Source of the DNA: an uncultured Gammaproteobacteria bacterium | GTDB lineage: Bacteria > Pseudomonadota > Gammaproteobacteria > Pseudomonadales > UBA5518 | Direction: 5' to 3' | DNA: 50,426 nucleotides | NCBI GenBank assembly: GCA_903928015.1 | Contig: CAIYPF010000114.1 | Span: forward strand, 1 to 50,426 | Shown here: piece by piece, positions 30,930 through 39,450 of the stretch | Numbering within the stretch: the stretch's first letter is position 1 | Layout: each line of letters starts with the position of its first letter | The notes under the pieces: generated by a model | Told to the model about the DNA's origin: nothing | Seen by the model: the letters and a program-made list of their open reading frames with translations, nothing else | The model's database searches: none | Program-made: the position numbers and the translations under genes

Positions 30930-31859
30930 TCAGGCGAACGCCTCGCGCAGGTGCCGGGCTGCGAGCGACTGCGCTTCGCGGCCATCCTCGAAGATCACGG
31001 CCATGCTGACGAAGCCGTGGATCATGCCGTCGTAGCGCTTCAGCGTGGTTGGCACGCCGGCCGCCGAGAGTGCCTGCGCGTAATGCTCGCCCTCGTCGCG
31101 CAGGGGGTCGTACTCGGCAGTGATGACCAGCGCGGGCGGGAGGCCGGCAAGGCTTGGGGCGCGCAGTGGAGAGGCATAGGGCTCTGCGGCGCGCCCCATG
31201 TCCTGCATGTAGTGCGACCAGAACCACCGCATCGCCTCGGCGGTGAGGAAGTAGCCCTCGGCGTTGTCACGGTAAGAAGGGGTATCGAAGCGGCAGTCGG
31301 TCACGGGATAGATCAGGCACTGGTGCCGGAGCGCGGGGCCACCCAGATCACGGGCACGCAGCGCCGTGACGGCTGCAAGGTTGCCGCCAGCGCTGTCGCC
31401 GGCCACCGCCACGCGGCCGGGGTCTGCGCCAAGTTCAGTCGCGTGTCCAACAGCCCAGACCAATGCCGCGTAGCAGTCATCGGCCGCCGCCGGATACGGC
31501 GCCTCGGGCGCAAGGCGGTAATCCACCGAGACCACCACCGCCCCTGCCTCCCGGCAGAGCGCCCGGGCCAGTTCGTCATGGGAATCAAGGCTGCAGAGCA
31601 CGAAACCTCCGCCATGGTAGAACACCACAAGCGGCGCGGGACCCCCACCCTCGGGCCAGTAAATCCGCACCAGCATCTCGCCCGCAGGCCCCGGAATGTG
31701 GCGATCCTCGACCCGCGCGACCGGGGTGGGGTTTGGAGGTGGAGGCGCCAGAGGCCCCTGCCTGAGCAGGGGAATCTGCTCGACCGGAACCTGCGGGATG
31801 GCGGCCATGTTGCCATTCATGGCCTCGAGGACCGGGATAACGCTGGGGTGCAGGGGCAT
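30930..31859 (-). CDS. Alpha/beta hydrolase, hormone-sensitive-lipase (family IV) type esterase
   Basis: A 309-residue carboxylic ester hydrolase. The oxyanion motif HGGGF is at residues 82-86, the nucleophile elbow GDSAGG puts the catalytic serine at S156, and the acid and base are probably D251 (EYDPLRD) and H281 (HGF). This combination defines the HSL/family IV lipolytic enzymes, which mostly cleave short-chain esters; the natural substrate is unknown. There is no signal peptide, so it is cytoplasmic. The ATG has AAGGA 8 bases upstream. It lies 41 bp downstream of the EthD-domain gene on the same strand, so the two may be co-transcribed as part of a catabolic unit. Confidence 0.92.
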   Translation of the reverse strand: MPLHPSVIPVLEAMNGNMAAIPQVPVEQIPLLRQGPLAPPPPNPTPVARVEDRHIPGPAGEMLVRIYWPEGGGPAPLVVFYHGGGFVLCSLDSHDELARALCREAGAVVVSVDYRLAPEAPYPAAADDCYAALVWAVGHATELGADPGRVAVAGDSAGGNLAAVTALRARDLGGPALRHQCLIYPVTDCRFDTPSYRDNAEGYFLTAEAMRWFWSHYMQDMGRAAEPYASPLRAPSLAGLPPALVITAEYDPLRDEGEHYAQALSAAGVPTTLKRYDGMIHGFVSMAVIFEDGREAQSLAARHLREAFA

Positions 31860-31900
31860 CGGTTAGTTCCTTATATAAGAAGCGCTTGGAGGCGGCAGGC

Positions 31901-32599
31901 TCAGCGGCTCAGGTTGTATTCACTGGTCGGGGTCACATCGATCCGGTCGAAATCGATGAAGCGCACGCAACTGTCGATCATGGCCTTCAGGTTCGCGTCT
32001 CGCTTGGCGTCGTCGCCGACGGCATCGTAAAAGGCGTTGGCATCGGTCATGGCCGCAGCGGGGAAGTTCTCCTCGACGATGGCGTCGTAATGGGGAGCCG
32101 CATAGGTGAGGGTCCGGATGACCACGTTCTGCCGGTAGCCAAAGGTCGACTGGGTGTCGATGGCCACCTGGGTATGGCTGCCCTGCCAGACCCGGAGCCA
32201 TTCCTCGGCGGACAGGCGGGGCGGCCGCTGAAGGAACACGACCTGGCACATACCCTCCACACGGCTGCCGTCGCCCTTGGCGCGGGCCGCGTGACGAATC
32301 GGCTCGGACTCACAGACCAGATACCCGTGGTAGCGGGCAACATGAGGGGCGAAGAGGCTCTCGAAACGGTCCCGCCAGACCGCCGTGTCCACCCAGAGGC
32401 TGAGGAGCGCGTCCCAGGCAGGCTTGCTGTTGGTCTGCCTCAAGGGGGCGGCAGAGGCCACGGCGTCATCCACAACACTGACGCGGACATGGTGGGCTCC
32501 CGCCTCGAGAAGGGCCTTGGACACACCCAGCAGCCGCTCGCGCAGAGCAGAGGATGTCTCGCCGGGATGGCTCCAGAGGGGGTAGATCAGCTTTTCCAT
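31901..32599 (-). CDS. EthD-domain-containing protein
   Basis: A 232-residue protein of the EthD/dimeric alpha-beta barrel group. The C-terminal half carries the recognisable segment LSAEEWLRVWQGSHTQVA, where a tryptophan and histidine follow the charged helix, plus TFGYRQN. The N-terminal half looks like a diverged second barrel unit (MEKLIYPLWS). The frame runs 36 codons further upstream, but ATG 32599 has GGAG about 10 bases before it and gives the usual start. EthD proteins are small accessory or lyase-like proteins found in catabolic clusters; the exact reaction is generally unclear. The esterase gene follows directly. The upstream neighbour is divergent across a 218-bp gap. Confidence 0.82.
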   Translation of the reverse strand: MEKLIYPLWSHPGETSSALRERLLGVSKALLEAGAHHVRVSVVDDAVASAAPLRQTNSKPAWDALLSLWVDTAVWRDRFESLFAPHVARYHGYLVCESEPIRHAARAKGDGSRVEGMCQVVFLQRPPRLSAEEWLRVWQGSHTQVAIDTQSTFGYRQNVVIRTLTYAAPHYDAIVEENFPAAAMTDANAFYDAVGDDAKRDANLKAMIDSCVRFIDFDRIDVTPTSEYNLSR

Positions 32600-32780
32600 T
32601 CGGGGTCTCCGGGGGGACGGTTCGGGGGCGGGCCTATGATGCCAGCGCCGGCGGTGCTTGGGGACGGATTTTCGAGCCCCGGGGAACCTGCTTCCAGGCT
32701 CGCCCATACCCCGACCAGACCATGCTCTGACTCCGGTTTTGGTCTACGGAAAATTCCCAAGCAGCAATGAGTTAGGCATC

Positions 32781-32786
32781 TATACT
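32781..32786 (+). promoter_or_regulatory. Possible -10 element for the six-gene cluster
   Basis: TATACT lies about 32 bases before the GTG at 32818, inside the 218-bp divergent gap (32600-32817) between the EthD gene and the ThDP-enzyme gene. I could not find a convincing -35 hexamer at 16-18 bp spacing, so the call is weak. No Fur-box-like sequence and no riboswitch-like fold was seen in this gap. Confidence 0.3.
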
Positions 32787-32817
32787 CAGGCGGTACTTCA
32801 TAACAGGAGCCCGCCCA

Positions 32818-34656
32818 GTGGTTGCGCAGGTCCGTCCGCTGCACCGTATCGCCAGCCCCGAGACCACGGCGCAAGCCCAGGTTTTCGAGGGTGGAGATCT
32901 CATCATCTCGTACCTGGAACAGCTGGGTGTGGACTGCGTCTTCGGGATCCCGGGCGGGGCCATCGAACCCTTCTACAACGCACTCGCCCGCAGCCAGCGC
33001 CGCGGCTCGGTACGTGCAGTGGTGGCGCGGCACGAGACCGGAGCGGCCTTCATGGCCGAGGGCTATGCCCGCAATACAGGGCGGCTCGGGGTCTGCTGCA
33101 GCACCACGGGGCCGGGCGCGACCAACCTGATCACCGGCGTGGCCTCGGCTTTCGAGAACCAGATCCCGATGCTGGTCATCACGCCCCAGACACCGCTCTC
33201 GCACTTCGGGCGCAAGGCATTCCAGGAGTCCAGCGACACCGCCATCAACACGGTGGGCATGTTCCAGCACTGCACGCACTACAACACGCTCGTAAGCCAC
33301 ATCGACCAGCTCGAGCACAAACTGACCTCGGCCATCATGACCGCCTTCAACTCGAGCGGCCCGGCACACGTGAGCGTCCCCCTCGATGTCATGCGGGCGG
33401 CCGTGGCCAACTCGGCGCCCACCTACAACCTCTCCACCCTGCTCTCCCGCCCCTCGTGGAAAGACGAGAGCGCGCTAGATGCCTTCATGGAACTGCTGCT
33501 GTCGGCCCGCAAGCCCGTGTTCGTGCTGGGCAGCGGCTGCCAGGACGCGGCCGGGCTCATCCTGCGCGCCGCGATGATGGTGGGCGCAAAGGTCGTCACC
33601 ACCCCGGACGGCAAGGGACTCATCAGCCCCTTCCACCCGACATATCAGGGAGTGGTCTCCTTCGCCGGCCACCCCAGCGCCGAGCGTACGCTGCGCGACC
33701 CCGAGGCTGACCTGGTCGTGACCGTAGGCAACCTGCTCAGCGAATGGAGCAGCAACAACTGGGACCGTGAGGGGCTGCTGAACAGCCAGCTCGTGCACGT
33801 GGACTCCAACGAGGGCAACCTCACGCGCTCGCCAATGGCCCGGCTGCATGTGCGCGGCTCCATCGACACGATCTTCGAGAGCGTGATCGTTGAACTGGGC
33901 AAGGGTGGCCGCCACCTTGGCAGCATTGATCGTCAGGACTCGGAGGAGCACCTCTCGAACGGGCAGTCCCTGTTGCCCTTCGAAGTGACGAACTTCGAGA
34001 AATGCCTCGACGCCTCATGCCCCATCAAGCCGCAGTGGCTGATGACCAAGCTCACGCAACTCTTCCCGCCCAGCACCCGTTATCTGGCCGACGCAGGCAA
34101 CAGCTTTGCCTGGTGCACCCATTACCTGCATCCCTTCGACCGCCGCATGCTGGACCGTCGTCATCGCGAGCGCGGTGATCGCGGCCGGCGCAGCACCTGC
34201 GGAGGTCTTTTCCAGGCCGGCTTCGAGTTCGCCCCCATGGGCTGGGCCATCGGCAATGCCGTGGGCACGGCGCTCGCGCGCCCAGGCGATCCCGTGGTCT
34301 GCGTCACCGGCGACGGCAGCATGCTGATGAGCGGACAGGAAATCACCGTGGCACAGCAACTCGGACTGCCGGTGGTGTTCATCGTGCTGAACGACTCGCG
34401 TCTCGGGATGGTGGCCCACGGCCAGCGCTTGGGCGGCGGAGAGGAAATCGGCTCGGAACTGCCGATGGTGGATTTCCGCCGCATGGCAGAGGCCATGGGC
34501 ATCCGCGGCTACCTGATCCAGACACCGCAGGACCTGATGAACCTGAACATCCCTGCCATCTGCCTGCAGAAGAGCCCAACCCTGCTCGACGTACGCATCG
34601 ATCCCAATGAGATCCCGCCCATCGGTCGGCGGATCCAGGCACTCCAGTCAATGTGA
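32818..34656 (+). CDS. Thiamine-diphosphate-dependent acetolactate-synthase-like enzyme
   Basis: A 612-residue ThDP enzyme of the acetolactate synthase/benzoylformate decarboxylase superfamily. The N-terminal pyrimidine-binding domain has the catalytic glutamate E73 (RHETGAAFMAEGYAR) and TTGPGATN; the middle domain is about 215-360; the C-terminal domain carries the ThDP motif GDGS (498-501) through ND (525-526). The AFQE segment (134-137) resembles acetolactate synthases, but no ilvN regulatory subunit or ilvC is adjacent, so branched-chain amino acid synthesis is unlikely. The start is GTG 32818 with AGGAG 8 bases upstream. An Arg-rich loop (DRRHRERGDRGRR, about 446-458) is unusual. The TonB receptor gene starts 7 bp after the stop. 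Class is sure; the reaction (decarboxylation, carboligation or lyase) is open. Confidence 0.85.
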   Translation: MVAQVRPLHRIASPETTAQAQVFEGGDLIISYLEQLGVDCVFGIPGGAIEPFYNALARSQRRGSVRAVVARHETGAAFMAEGYARNTGRLGVCCSTTGPGATNLITGVASAFENQIPMLVITPQTPLSHFGRKAFQESSDTAINTVGMFQHCTHYNTLVSHIDQLEHKLTSAIMTAFNSSGPAHVSVPLDVMRAAVANSAPTYNLSTLLSRPSWKDESALDAFMELLLSARKPVFVLGSGCQDAAGLILRAAMMVGAKVVTTPDGKGLISPFHPTYQGVVSFAGHPSAERTLRDPEADLVVTVGNLLSEWSSNNWDREGLLNSQLVHVDSNEGNLTRSPMARLHVRGSIDTIFESVIVELGKGGRHLGSIDRQDSEEHLSNGQSLLPFEVTNFEKCLDASCPIKPQWLMTKLTQLFPPSTRYLADAGNSFAWCTHYLHPFDRRMLDRRHRERGDRGRRSTCGGLFQAGFEFAPMGWAIGNAVGTALARPGDPVVCVTGDGSMLMSGQEITVAQQLGLPVVFIVLNDSRLGMVAHGQRLGGGEEIGSELPMVDFRRMAEAMGIRGYLIQTPQDLMNLNIPAICLQKSPTLLDVRIDPNEIPPIGRRIQALQSM

Positions 34657-34663
34657 GGCTTGC

Positions 34664-36835
34664 ATGATCACCCGTTTCACACCAGCACTGCTGGCAGCTG
34701 CCATTTCGGCGGCGCCACTCTGCCATGCGGCATCCTCGGAAGAGGATCTGGCAGCTTCGTTCGGGGAAGAGGAATTCCTCAGCATCGCCACGGGCCAGAA
34801 ACAGCTGATCGCCAAGGCCCCTGCGGTAGCCTCCGTGATCACCGCCGACGACATCAAGGCACTCGGGGCAACGACACTCGAGGAGATCCTCGAGACCGTA
34901 CCGGGAATCCATGTCTCCCTCTCCAGCACCTATCTGTCGCCGATCGTCTCGGTGCGCGGCGTCTACACCGACAAGAACCCGCAGGTATTGATGCTGGTGA
35001 ACGGCGTGCCGATCACCCAATTGCACTTCGGCGACCGGGGCGGACGCTCCTTCCCGGTGCGCGACATCGCCCGCGTGGAAGTGATTCGCGGCCCGGGTTC
35101 GGCGGTCTATGGGGCCGACGCGCTGGCCGGCGTGATCAATGTCATCACGAAATCGGCCGAGCAGATCGGCAGCACCGAAGTTGGCGCGCGCGGCGGCTCC
35201 TTCGACACCGCAGAGGGCTGGTTCCTGCACGGCACGCGCTGGGGCGAGGTGGAAGTCGCGTTTTCCGCGCAGGCATCGCGAACCGACGGCGACAATTCAC
35301 GCAAGGTAAGCAGCGACGCCCAATCGGTCTTCGACACCGTGCTGGCGCCACTCGGCCTGCAACCCGCATCTCTGGCACCGGGCCCTCTGGCGACGCGCAA
35401 CCCGGAGGCCGTGGACGTACGGCTGGACCTCAAGTACCACAACCTGCAGCTGCGCGCCTGGAACTGGCGGCAGGACGACGTTGGCGTGGGCCCGGGGCTC
35501 GCGCTCGCGCTGGATCCCGACGGCAGCGCCGAAGGCGACAACTATCTCTTCGACATCGGCTGGAGCACGCAGGATCTGGCGCCCGACACCACGCTGGAAC
35601 TGCGCGCCTCCTACATGGACATCAACATCCGGACGCGCCAGACACTTTTCCCCGCGGGAACGGTGCTGCCGATCGGTGCCGACGGCAACATCAAGATCAC
35701 TTCGCCCTTCCGCCTCATCCGCTTTACCGACGGTTACCGCGGCAATCCGGAGTTCTACGAGCAGCATTCCCGCGCCGAGGCCGTGCTCACATGGAACGGG
35801 CTCGAGGCGCACAGCCTGCGCTTCGCGGCGGGCCTGAGTTCGCAGGAGGAGTCGGGCAAAGAGAGCAAGAACTTCGGCCCCGGCGTGCTCGATCTGGCCA
35901 ACCGCAACTGCGGCGCCGGTTTCTGCAGCGTGGACGGTACCCTCACGGACGTGAGCGGCACGCCGAACGCCTTCATCGAAGACCAGAGCCGGGACGTGGT
36001 CTATGCCTCGGTGCAGGACCAGTGGCAGATAGCCAACGACTGGAACCTCACGGCCGGCCTGCGCTACGACGATTACTCGGACTTCGGCAGCACGGTGAAC
36101 CCCAGGGTCGCACTGGTGTGGGACGTGCACACCGACCTCACGGCCAAAGTGCTCTACGGCCGGGCCTTCCGCGCGCCCTCCTTTGCCGAGTTGTTCATCA
36201 TCAACAACCCGGTTGCGCTCGGGAATCCGGACCTCGATCCGGAAACCACCAACACCTACGAACTGGCCTTCGACTGGCGCCCCGGCTTTGCGTGGCGGCT
36301 GGGCCTGAATCTCTTCCAGTACCAGATCGAGGATCTGATCGACTTCACCTCCACGGGCAGCGCGCAGATGGCTGCGAACGTAGGCCGCCAGGAAGGCAAG
36401 GGCATGGAGTTCGAAGCCGAATGGCAGGCTCTGGATTCGCTGCGCATAGTGGCGAATTTCGCCACCCAGAGTGCCGAGGACAAGCGGCTCGGCGAGAACA
36501 CCGCACGCGCGCCCGAGCATATGGCCTATCTGCGCGCGCACTGGAGCTTCGCGCCGGACTGGTCCGCCACGAGCGAATTGCGCTGGATTGCAGACCGCAA
36601 CCGCGAGCCCAACGACCCGCGTGACCCGGTGGGGGACTACACCCTCGTCAACCTGAACATAGAACGCTCGCAGATCGCCGGACACCTCGATCTCGGGCTG
36701 CGGGTACGCAACCTGCTGGACGAGAACGCCAGCGAACCGAGCCCCACCGAGGCCGTGCCTTCCGGCTCTCTGATGCCGGACGATTTCCCGCTCGAGGAAC
36801 GCAGCGTCCACCTCACGGCACGCATGCGGTTCTGA
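34664..36835 (+). CDS. TonB-dependent outer membrane receptor
   Basis: A 723-residue receptor. Residues 1-23 form a signal peptide (MITRFTPALLAAA...CHA). The plug domain covers about 48-165 (VASVITADDIKALG, LEEILETVPGIHV, VRGVYTDKNP, RVEVIRGPGSAVYGADALAGVINVI split over that span). The 22-strand barrel fills the rest and ends with the expected C-terminal aromatic residue, ARMRF. The plug resembles FepA/CirA-type siderophore and colicin receptors, but the ligand cannot be told from sequence. ATG 34664 was chosen because of GAGG 6 bases upstream and the signal peptide; the frame runs 19 codons further back into the previous gene. It is second in a tight cluster with a ThDP enzyme, two citrate-synthase-like genes, a binding protein and a sensor kinase. 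Confidence 0.93.
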   Translation: MITRFTPALLAAAISAAPLCHAASSEEDLAASFGEEEFLSIATGQKQLIAKAPAVASVITADDIKALGATTLEEILETVPGIHVSLSSTYLSPIVSVRGVYTDKNPQVLMLVNGVPITQLHFGDRGGRSFPVRDIARVEVIRGPGSAVYGADALAGVINVITKSAEQIGSTEVGARGGSFDTAEGWFLHGTRWGEVEVAFSAQASRTDGDNSRKVSSDAQSVFDTVLAPLGLQPASLAPGPLATRNPEAVDVRLDLKYHNLQLRAWNWRQDDVGVGPGLALALDPDGSAEGDNYLFDIGWSTQDLAPDTTLELRASYMDINIRTRQTLFPAGTVLPIGADGNIKITSPFRLIRFTDGYRGNPEFYEQHSRAEAVLTWNGLEAHSLRFAAGLSSQEESGKESKNFGPGVLDLANRNCGAGFCSVDGTLTDVSGTPNAFIEDQSRDVVYASVQDQWQIANDWNLTAGLRYDDYSDFGSTVNPRVALVWDVHTDLTAKVLYGRAFRAPSFAELFIINNPVALGNPDLDPETTNTYELAFDWRPGFAWRLGLNLFQYQIEDLIDFTSTGSAQMAANVGRQEGKGMEFEAEWQALDSLRIVANFATQSAEDKRLGENTARAPEHMAYLRAHWSFAPDWSATSELRWIADRNREPNDPRDPVGDYTLVNLNIERSQIAGHLDLGLRVRNLLDENASEPSPTEAVPSGSLMPDDFPLEERSVHLTARMRF

Positions 36836-36848
36836 GCGGCTGATACGC

Positions 36849-37667
36849 ATGGAACGCAGCCGCGACACAGCATTCCCCGAACGCGTCCGCACACGCGTGT
36901 GGGAGGAATTGCCCGACCCTGCCAATCCCTGGCTCTCCACCGGGGCGCGCTGCCACGGCTACGCGCTGGAGGAGATGGCACGCCGACTGTCCTTCGATGA
37001 CACGGTATTCCTGCTCCTGCGGGGAGAACTCCCGGACCCCCTGCAGAAGCGGCTTTTTTCGCGGTTTCTGGTCAGCTTCTGCAATCCCGGTCCGCGTCAT
37101 GCCGCAACCCGCGCGATCATGAACGCTGCCGCCTCGGGCACGCGCAACGCCGCACTGCCCTCGATCGGGTTGGCCTTGCTGGGTGGAGAGCATCTCGGCA
37201 GCGCCGAGGTGGAGCAGGCAGCGGCCTTCATAGCCGCGCGATCACAGGACGACCCCGCAGCAGTTGCAGCCGTGCTTGTATCAGGACTCGCAGCAGCAGA
37301 GGACGCCGACAGGCGCGCGGCGGCGGGCTTCGGCACCTTGCACGGCAGCATCGACGGCTTCTGCCTTTCGCTCGCCGCGCCGCTGTGCGAACTCGCGCGC
37401 GAGAACGGCCCTCTCGCCTGGTCCGCGCGGCTGGCCGCGGAACTCAATGCACACGGCTGTGGCTGGCTGCAGCCCGGTCTTGCTGCTGCTTGCGCGCTGG
37501 AACTCGGATTCGCGCCGCGTGCGGCGGGCCTGCTTTACCAGTTCGCGAGCCTCCCCGGCTTGCTCGCACACGCACTGGAAACCGCAGGCCGCGGCATCAC
37601 GGCGATGCCCTTTGTGCCGGAGGAGCGTTACGAGTATCTCGACGCCGCGCCAGGCGGTGCCACGTGA
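36849..37667 (+). CDS. Citrate-synthase-like protein, first of a pair
   Basis: A 272-residue protein resembling the small citrate synthase/citryl-CoA lyase fold. Landmarks are HGYALEEMARRLSFDD, VFLLLRGELPD (about residues 36-63), the region CNPGPRHAATRAIMNAAASG, where canonical enzymes have a DHG motif and an arginine-containing helix, and GLALLGGEHLGSAEVE. The usual catalytic histidines and aspartate are not clearly conserved. The product is well short of full citrate synthases (about 380-430 residues). ATG follows the receptor stop by 13 bp, and its stop overlaps the start of the next gene, also citrate-synthase-like, by 4 bp (GTGA). I infer that the two form a hetero-oligomer. Substrate unknown. 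Confidence is fair on the fold, low on activity. Confidence 0.7.
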   Translation: MERSRDTAFPERVRTRVWEELPDPANPWLSTGARCHGYALEEMARRLSFDDTVFLLLRGELPDPLQKRLFSRFLVSFCNPGPRHAATRAIMNAAASGTRNAALPSIGLALLGGEHLGSAEVEQAAAFIAARSQDDPAAVAAVLVSGLAAAEDADRRAAAGFGTLHGSIDGFCLSLAAPLCELARENGPLAWSARLAAELNAHGCGWLQPGLAAACALELGFAPRAAGLLYQFASLPGLLAHALETAGRGITAMPFVPEERYEYLDAAPGGAT

Positions 37668-38488
37668 GCGGAACCGCTTTCTGGGACACCCGCCGCAACC
37701 GCATCCGCACCCGCAAGGGCGGCTGGCGGATCGGCCGCGGCATCAGCGTCTACGGGCACTCGCTGCTCGGCGAACTGGTGGGAAAGCACGGTTTCTTCGA
37801 GGTGCTCTACCTGGAAGTAACAGGGCGCCTCCCCGACCCCCGCCTGGCAAAGTGGATCGAAGCGAGCTTCCTGTGCCTCGCATTCCCGGACCCGCGCATC
37901 TGGTGCAACCAGATCGGCGCGCTCGCGGGTTCATCGCGCATACCGCCGACGGTAGGCATCAGCGCAGGCGTGATCGCGAGCGAATCCACACTCTACGGCC
38001 CGGGCAGCACGCGCCCGGCGCACGATTTCCTGGTGACGGCGCAATCGGCTCTCGAGGCCGGAGCCACGCTGGAGGCCTTCATCACGGGTTGCACCCGGCC
38101 GGGTGGACGCGTGCGCGCGCCGGGCTTCAGCCGCCCCATCGCGCAGGGCGATGACCGCGTCGAGGCACTGTCCTCGCTGGCACGCGAACTCGGTTTTGAA
38201 GACAGAACGTACTTGAGACTGGCAGCCAGCATCGATGCGCTGCTCTGCGCGCGTGGCGATGCAGGCATCAACATGCTTGGCTATCTCGCGGCCTTCCTGC
38301 TCGATCACGGAGACATGCAGATCGAGGACGGAGAGCGCATCTACGCACTCGCAGTGAATGCCGGCGTGCATGCCTGCTATGCAGAGGCCAATTCGGAACA
38401 CGCGGGTGGTTTCCTGCCGCTTTCCTGCGAAGACGTCGAGTACCGCGGCCACGCGCCGCGTGCCATTCCCGCAGGGTGGCCCTCGTGA
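37664..38488 (+). CDS. Citrate-synthase-like protein, second of a pair
   Basis: A 274-residue protein starting at GTG 37664, which overlaps the previous stop as GTGA. No good ribosome binding site is visible, so translation is likely coupled. The fold cues are a GRGISVYGHSLLGELVGKHG segment, FEVLYLEVTGRLPD (the usual 'iylLl.GelP' helix), DPRIWCNQIGALAGSS, and GISAGVIASESTLYGPGS, the position of the conserved HGGA-type motif of citrate synthases. The canonical histidines are missing or displaced. It is clearly diverged from its neighbour and not a recent duplicate. The next gene again overlaps by 4 bp. A paired, possibly non-classical acyl-CoA condensing or cleaving enzyme is one possibility; a binding role is another. 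Confidence 0.68.
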   Translation: MSGTAFWDTRRNRIRTRKGGWRIGRGISVYGHSLLGELVGKHGFFEVLYLEVTGRLPDPRLAKWIEASFLCLAFPDPRIWCNQIGALAGSSRIPPTVGISAGVIASESTLYGPGSTRPAHDFLVTAQSALEAGATLEAFITGCTRPGGRVRAPGFSRPIAQGDDRVEALSSLARELGFEDRTYLRLAASIDALLCARGDAGINMLGYLAAFLLDHGDMQIEDGERIYALAVNAGVHACYAEANSEHAGGFLPLSCEDVEYRGHAPRAIPAGWPS

Positions 38489-39420
38489 AGGGGCTGATCC
38501 GGGCATTACTGATCGTCGCCCTCGGCAGCGCCTGGTCCGCAGCGCCGCGCGCCGCCGGCACGGATACGACCCCCGTGGCAGTGATCTATCCGGGTGTGCG
38601 CGAACCCTATCGCGCGGCCTTCGTCGCCATCGTGAGCGGCATCGAGGCCGAACTGGGAAGCCGCGCGAAGGTCGCGGAAGTGGATCCCGCAGAAACATCG
38701 ACGGACATCGCCGCACGCATCGCCGCACAGAAAGCCGGCCGCGTGATCTTGCTGGGCAAATACGGACTGGACATCGCGCAGTCCCTGCAGACGCCGGCCG
38801 AGCGCCTGGTGGGCGCAGTGCTGGCACGCCCGGCAGAACTGCCAGCAGGCATGCGAGGCATGTCGATGGTGCCCTCGCCCGCGAAGCTCTTCGGCAAGCT
38901 CCGCGAATTCTCCCCCGGCATCAAACGCGTGAACGTGGTGCACGGCGCGGACGAGAACGACTGGCTGATCGAGCTGGGGCGCAGCGCAGCGCAGGAGCAG
39001 GGCCTCGAACTCGAAACTGTGCGCCGCGACACGCTCCGTGACGGCGCCAACGCGTACCGTGACCTGCTGGGGCGGATGGATCCTGCCACCGAGGCGATCT
39101 GGCTGCCGCAGGGTTCTCCCTTCCTCGCCGAGAGCTCGGTGCTGCAGATGATCCTGCGGACGGCCTGGGACCGGAACATCATCGTGTTTTCCAGCAACGT
39201 GGCCCATGTGCCCAAGGGCGCGCTCTTCGCGCTGTTTCCGGACAACACGGAGATGGGACGGGCGCTCGGCAAAATGGCCTCCGGGCCGCCCCGCGCCGGG
39301 GCGGGGCTCGAGGTGCTGGAGCAACTCGACACGGCAATCAATATCCGCACCGCGAACCACCTGGGCCTTGGCTTCACTGCCGGGGACAAGCGTTTCGACA
39401 TGGTGTTCCCGAGTCGCTAG
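38485..39420 (+). CDS. ABC-type substrate-binding protein (PF04392-like), no permease
   Basis: A 311-residue periplasmic binding protein of the ABC_sub_bind type. The N-terminus MKGLIRALLIVALGSAWSA is a signal peptide, followed by a first lobe (VAVIYPGVREPYRAAF, VILLGKYGLDIA) and a second lobe (VNVVHGADENDW through IIVFSSNVAHVPKGALF). I chose GTG 38485 because it overlaps the preceding stop by 4 bp and gives a clean signal peptide; an in-frame GTG at 38476 is possible. No permease or ATPase gene is in the cluster, so direct transport is unlikely. The next gene encodes a sensor kinase with a periplasmic domain, so the protein may hand ligand-bound information to that sensor; this is inference. 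The ligand is unknown. Confidence 0.83.
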   Translation: MKGLIRALLIVALGSAWSAAPRAAGTDTTPVAVIYPGVREPYRAAFVAIVSGIEAELGSRAKVAEVDPAETSTDIAARIAAQKAGRVILLGKYGLDIAQSLQTPAERLVGAVLARPAELPAGMRGMSMVPSPAKLFGKLREFSPGIKRVNVVHGADENDWLIELGRSAAQEQGLELETVRRDTLRDGANAYRDLLGRMDPATEAIWLPQGSPFLAESSVLQMILRTAWDRNIIVFSSNVAHVPKGALFALFPDNTEMGRALGKMASGPPRAGAGLEVLEQLDTAINIRTANHLGLGFTAGDKRFDMVFPSR

Positions 39421-39450
39421 CGGCCGCGACCGCTGCACGGAGAGACGGAG

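Noticed and set aside
32600-32817. A Fur box or siderophore-type control site for the TonB-receptor cluster
   Set aside because: No AT-rich GATAATGATAATC-like dyad is present, so iron control cannot be claimed from the sequence.
32818-34656. Calling the ThDP enzyme IlvB (branched-chain amino acid synthesis)
   Set aside because: There is no ilvN or ilvC nearby and the genomic context is receptor/sensor genes; only the superfamily can be supported.
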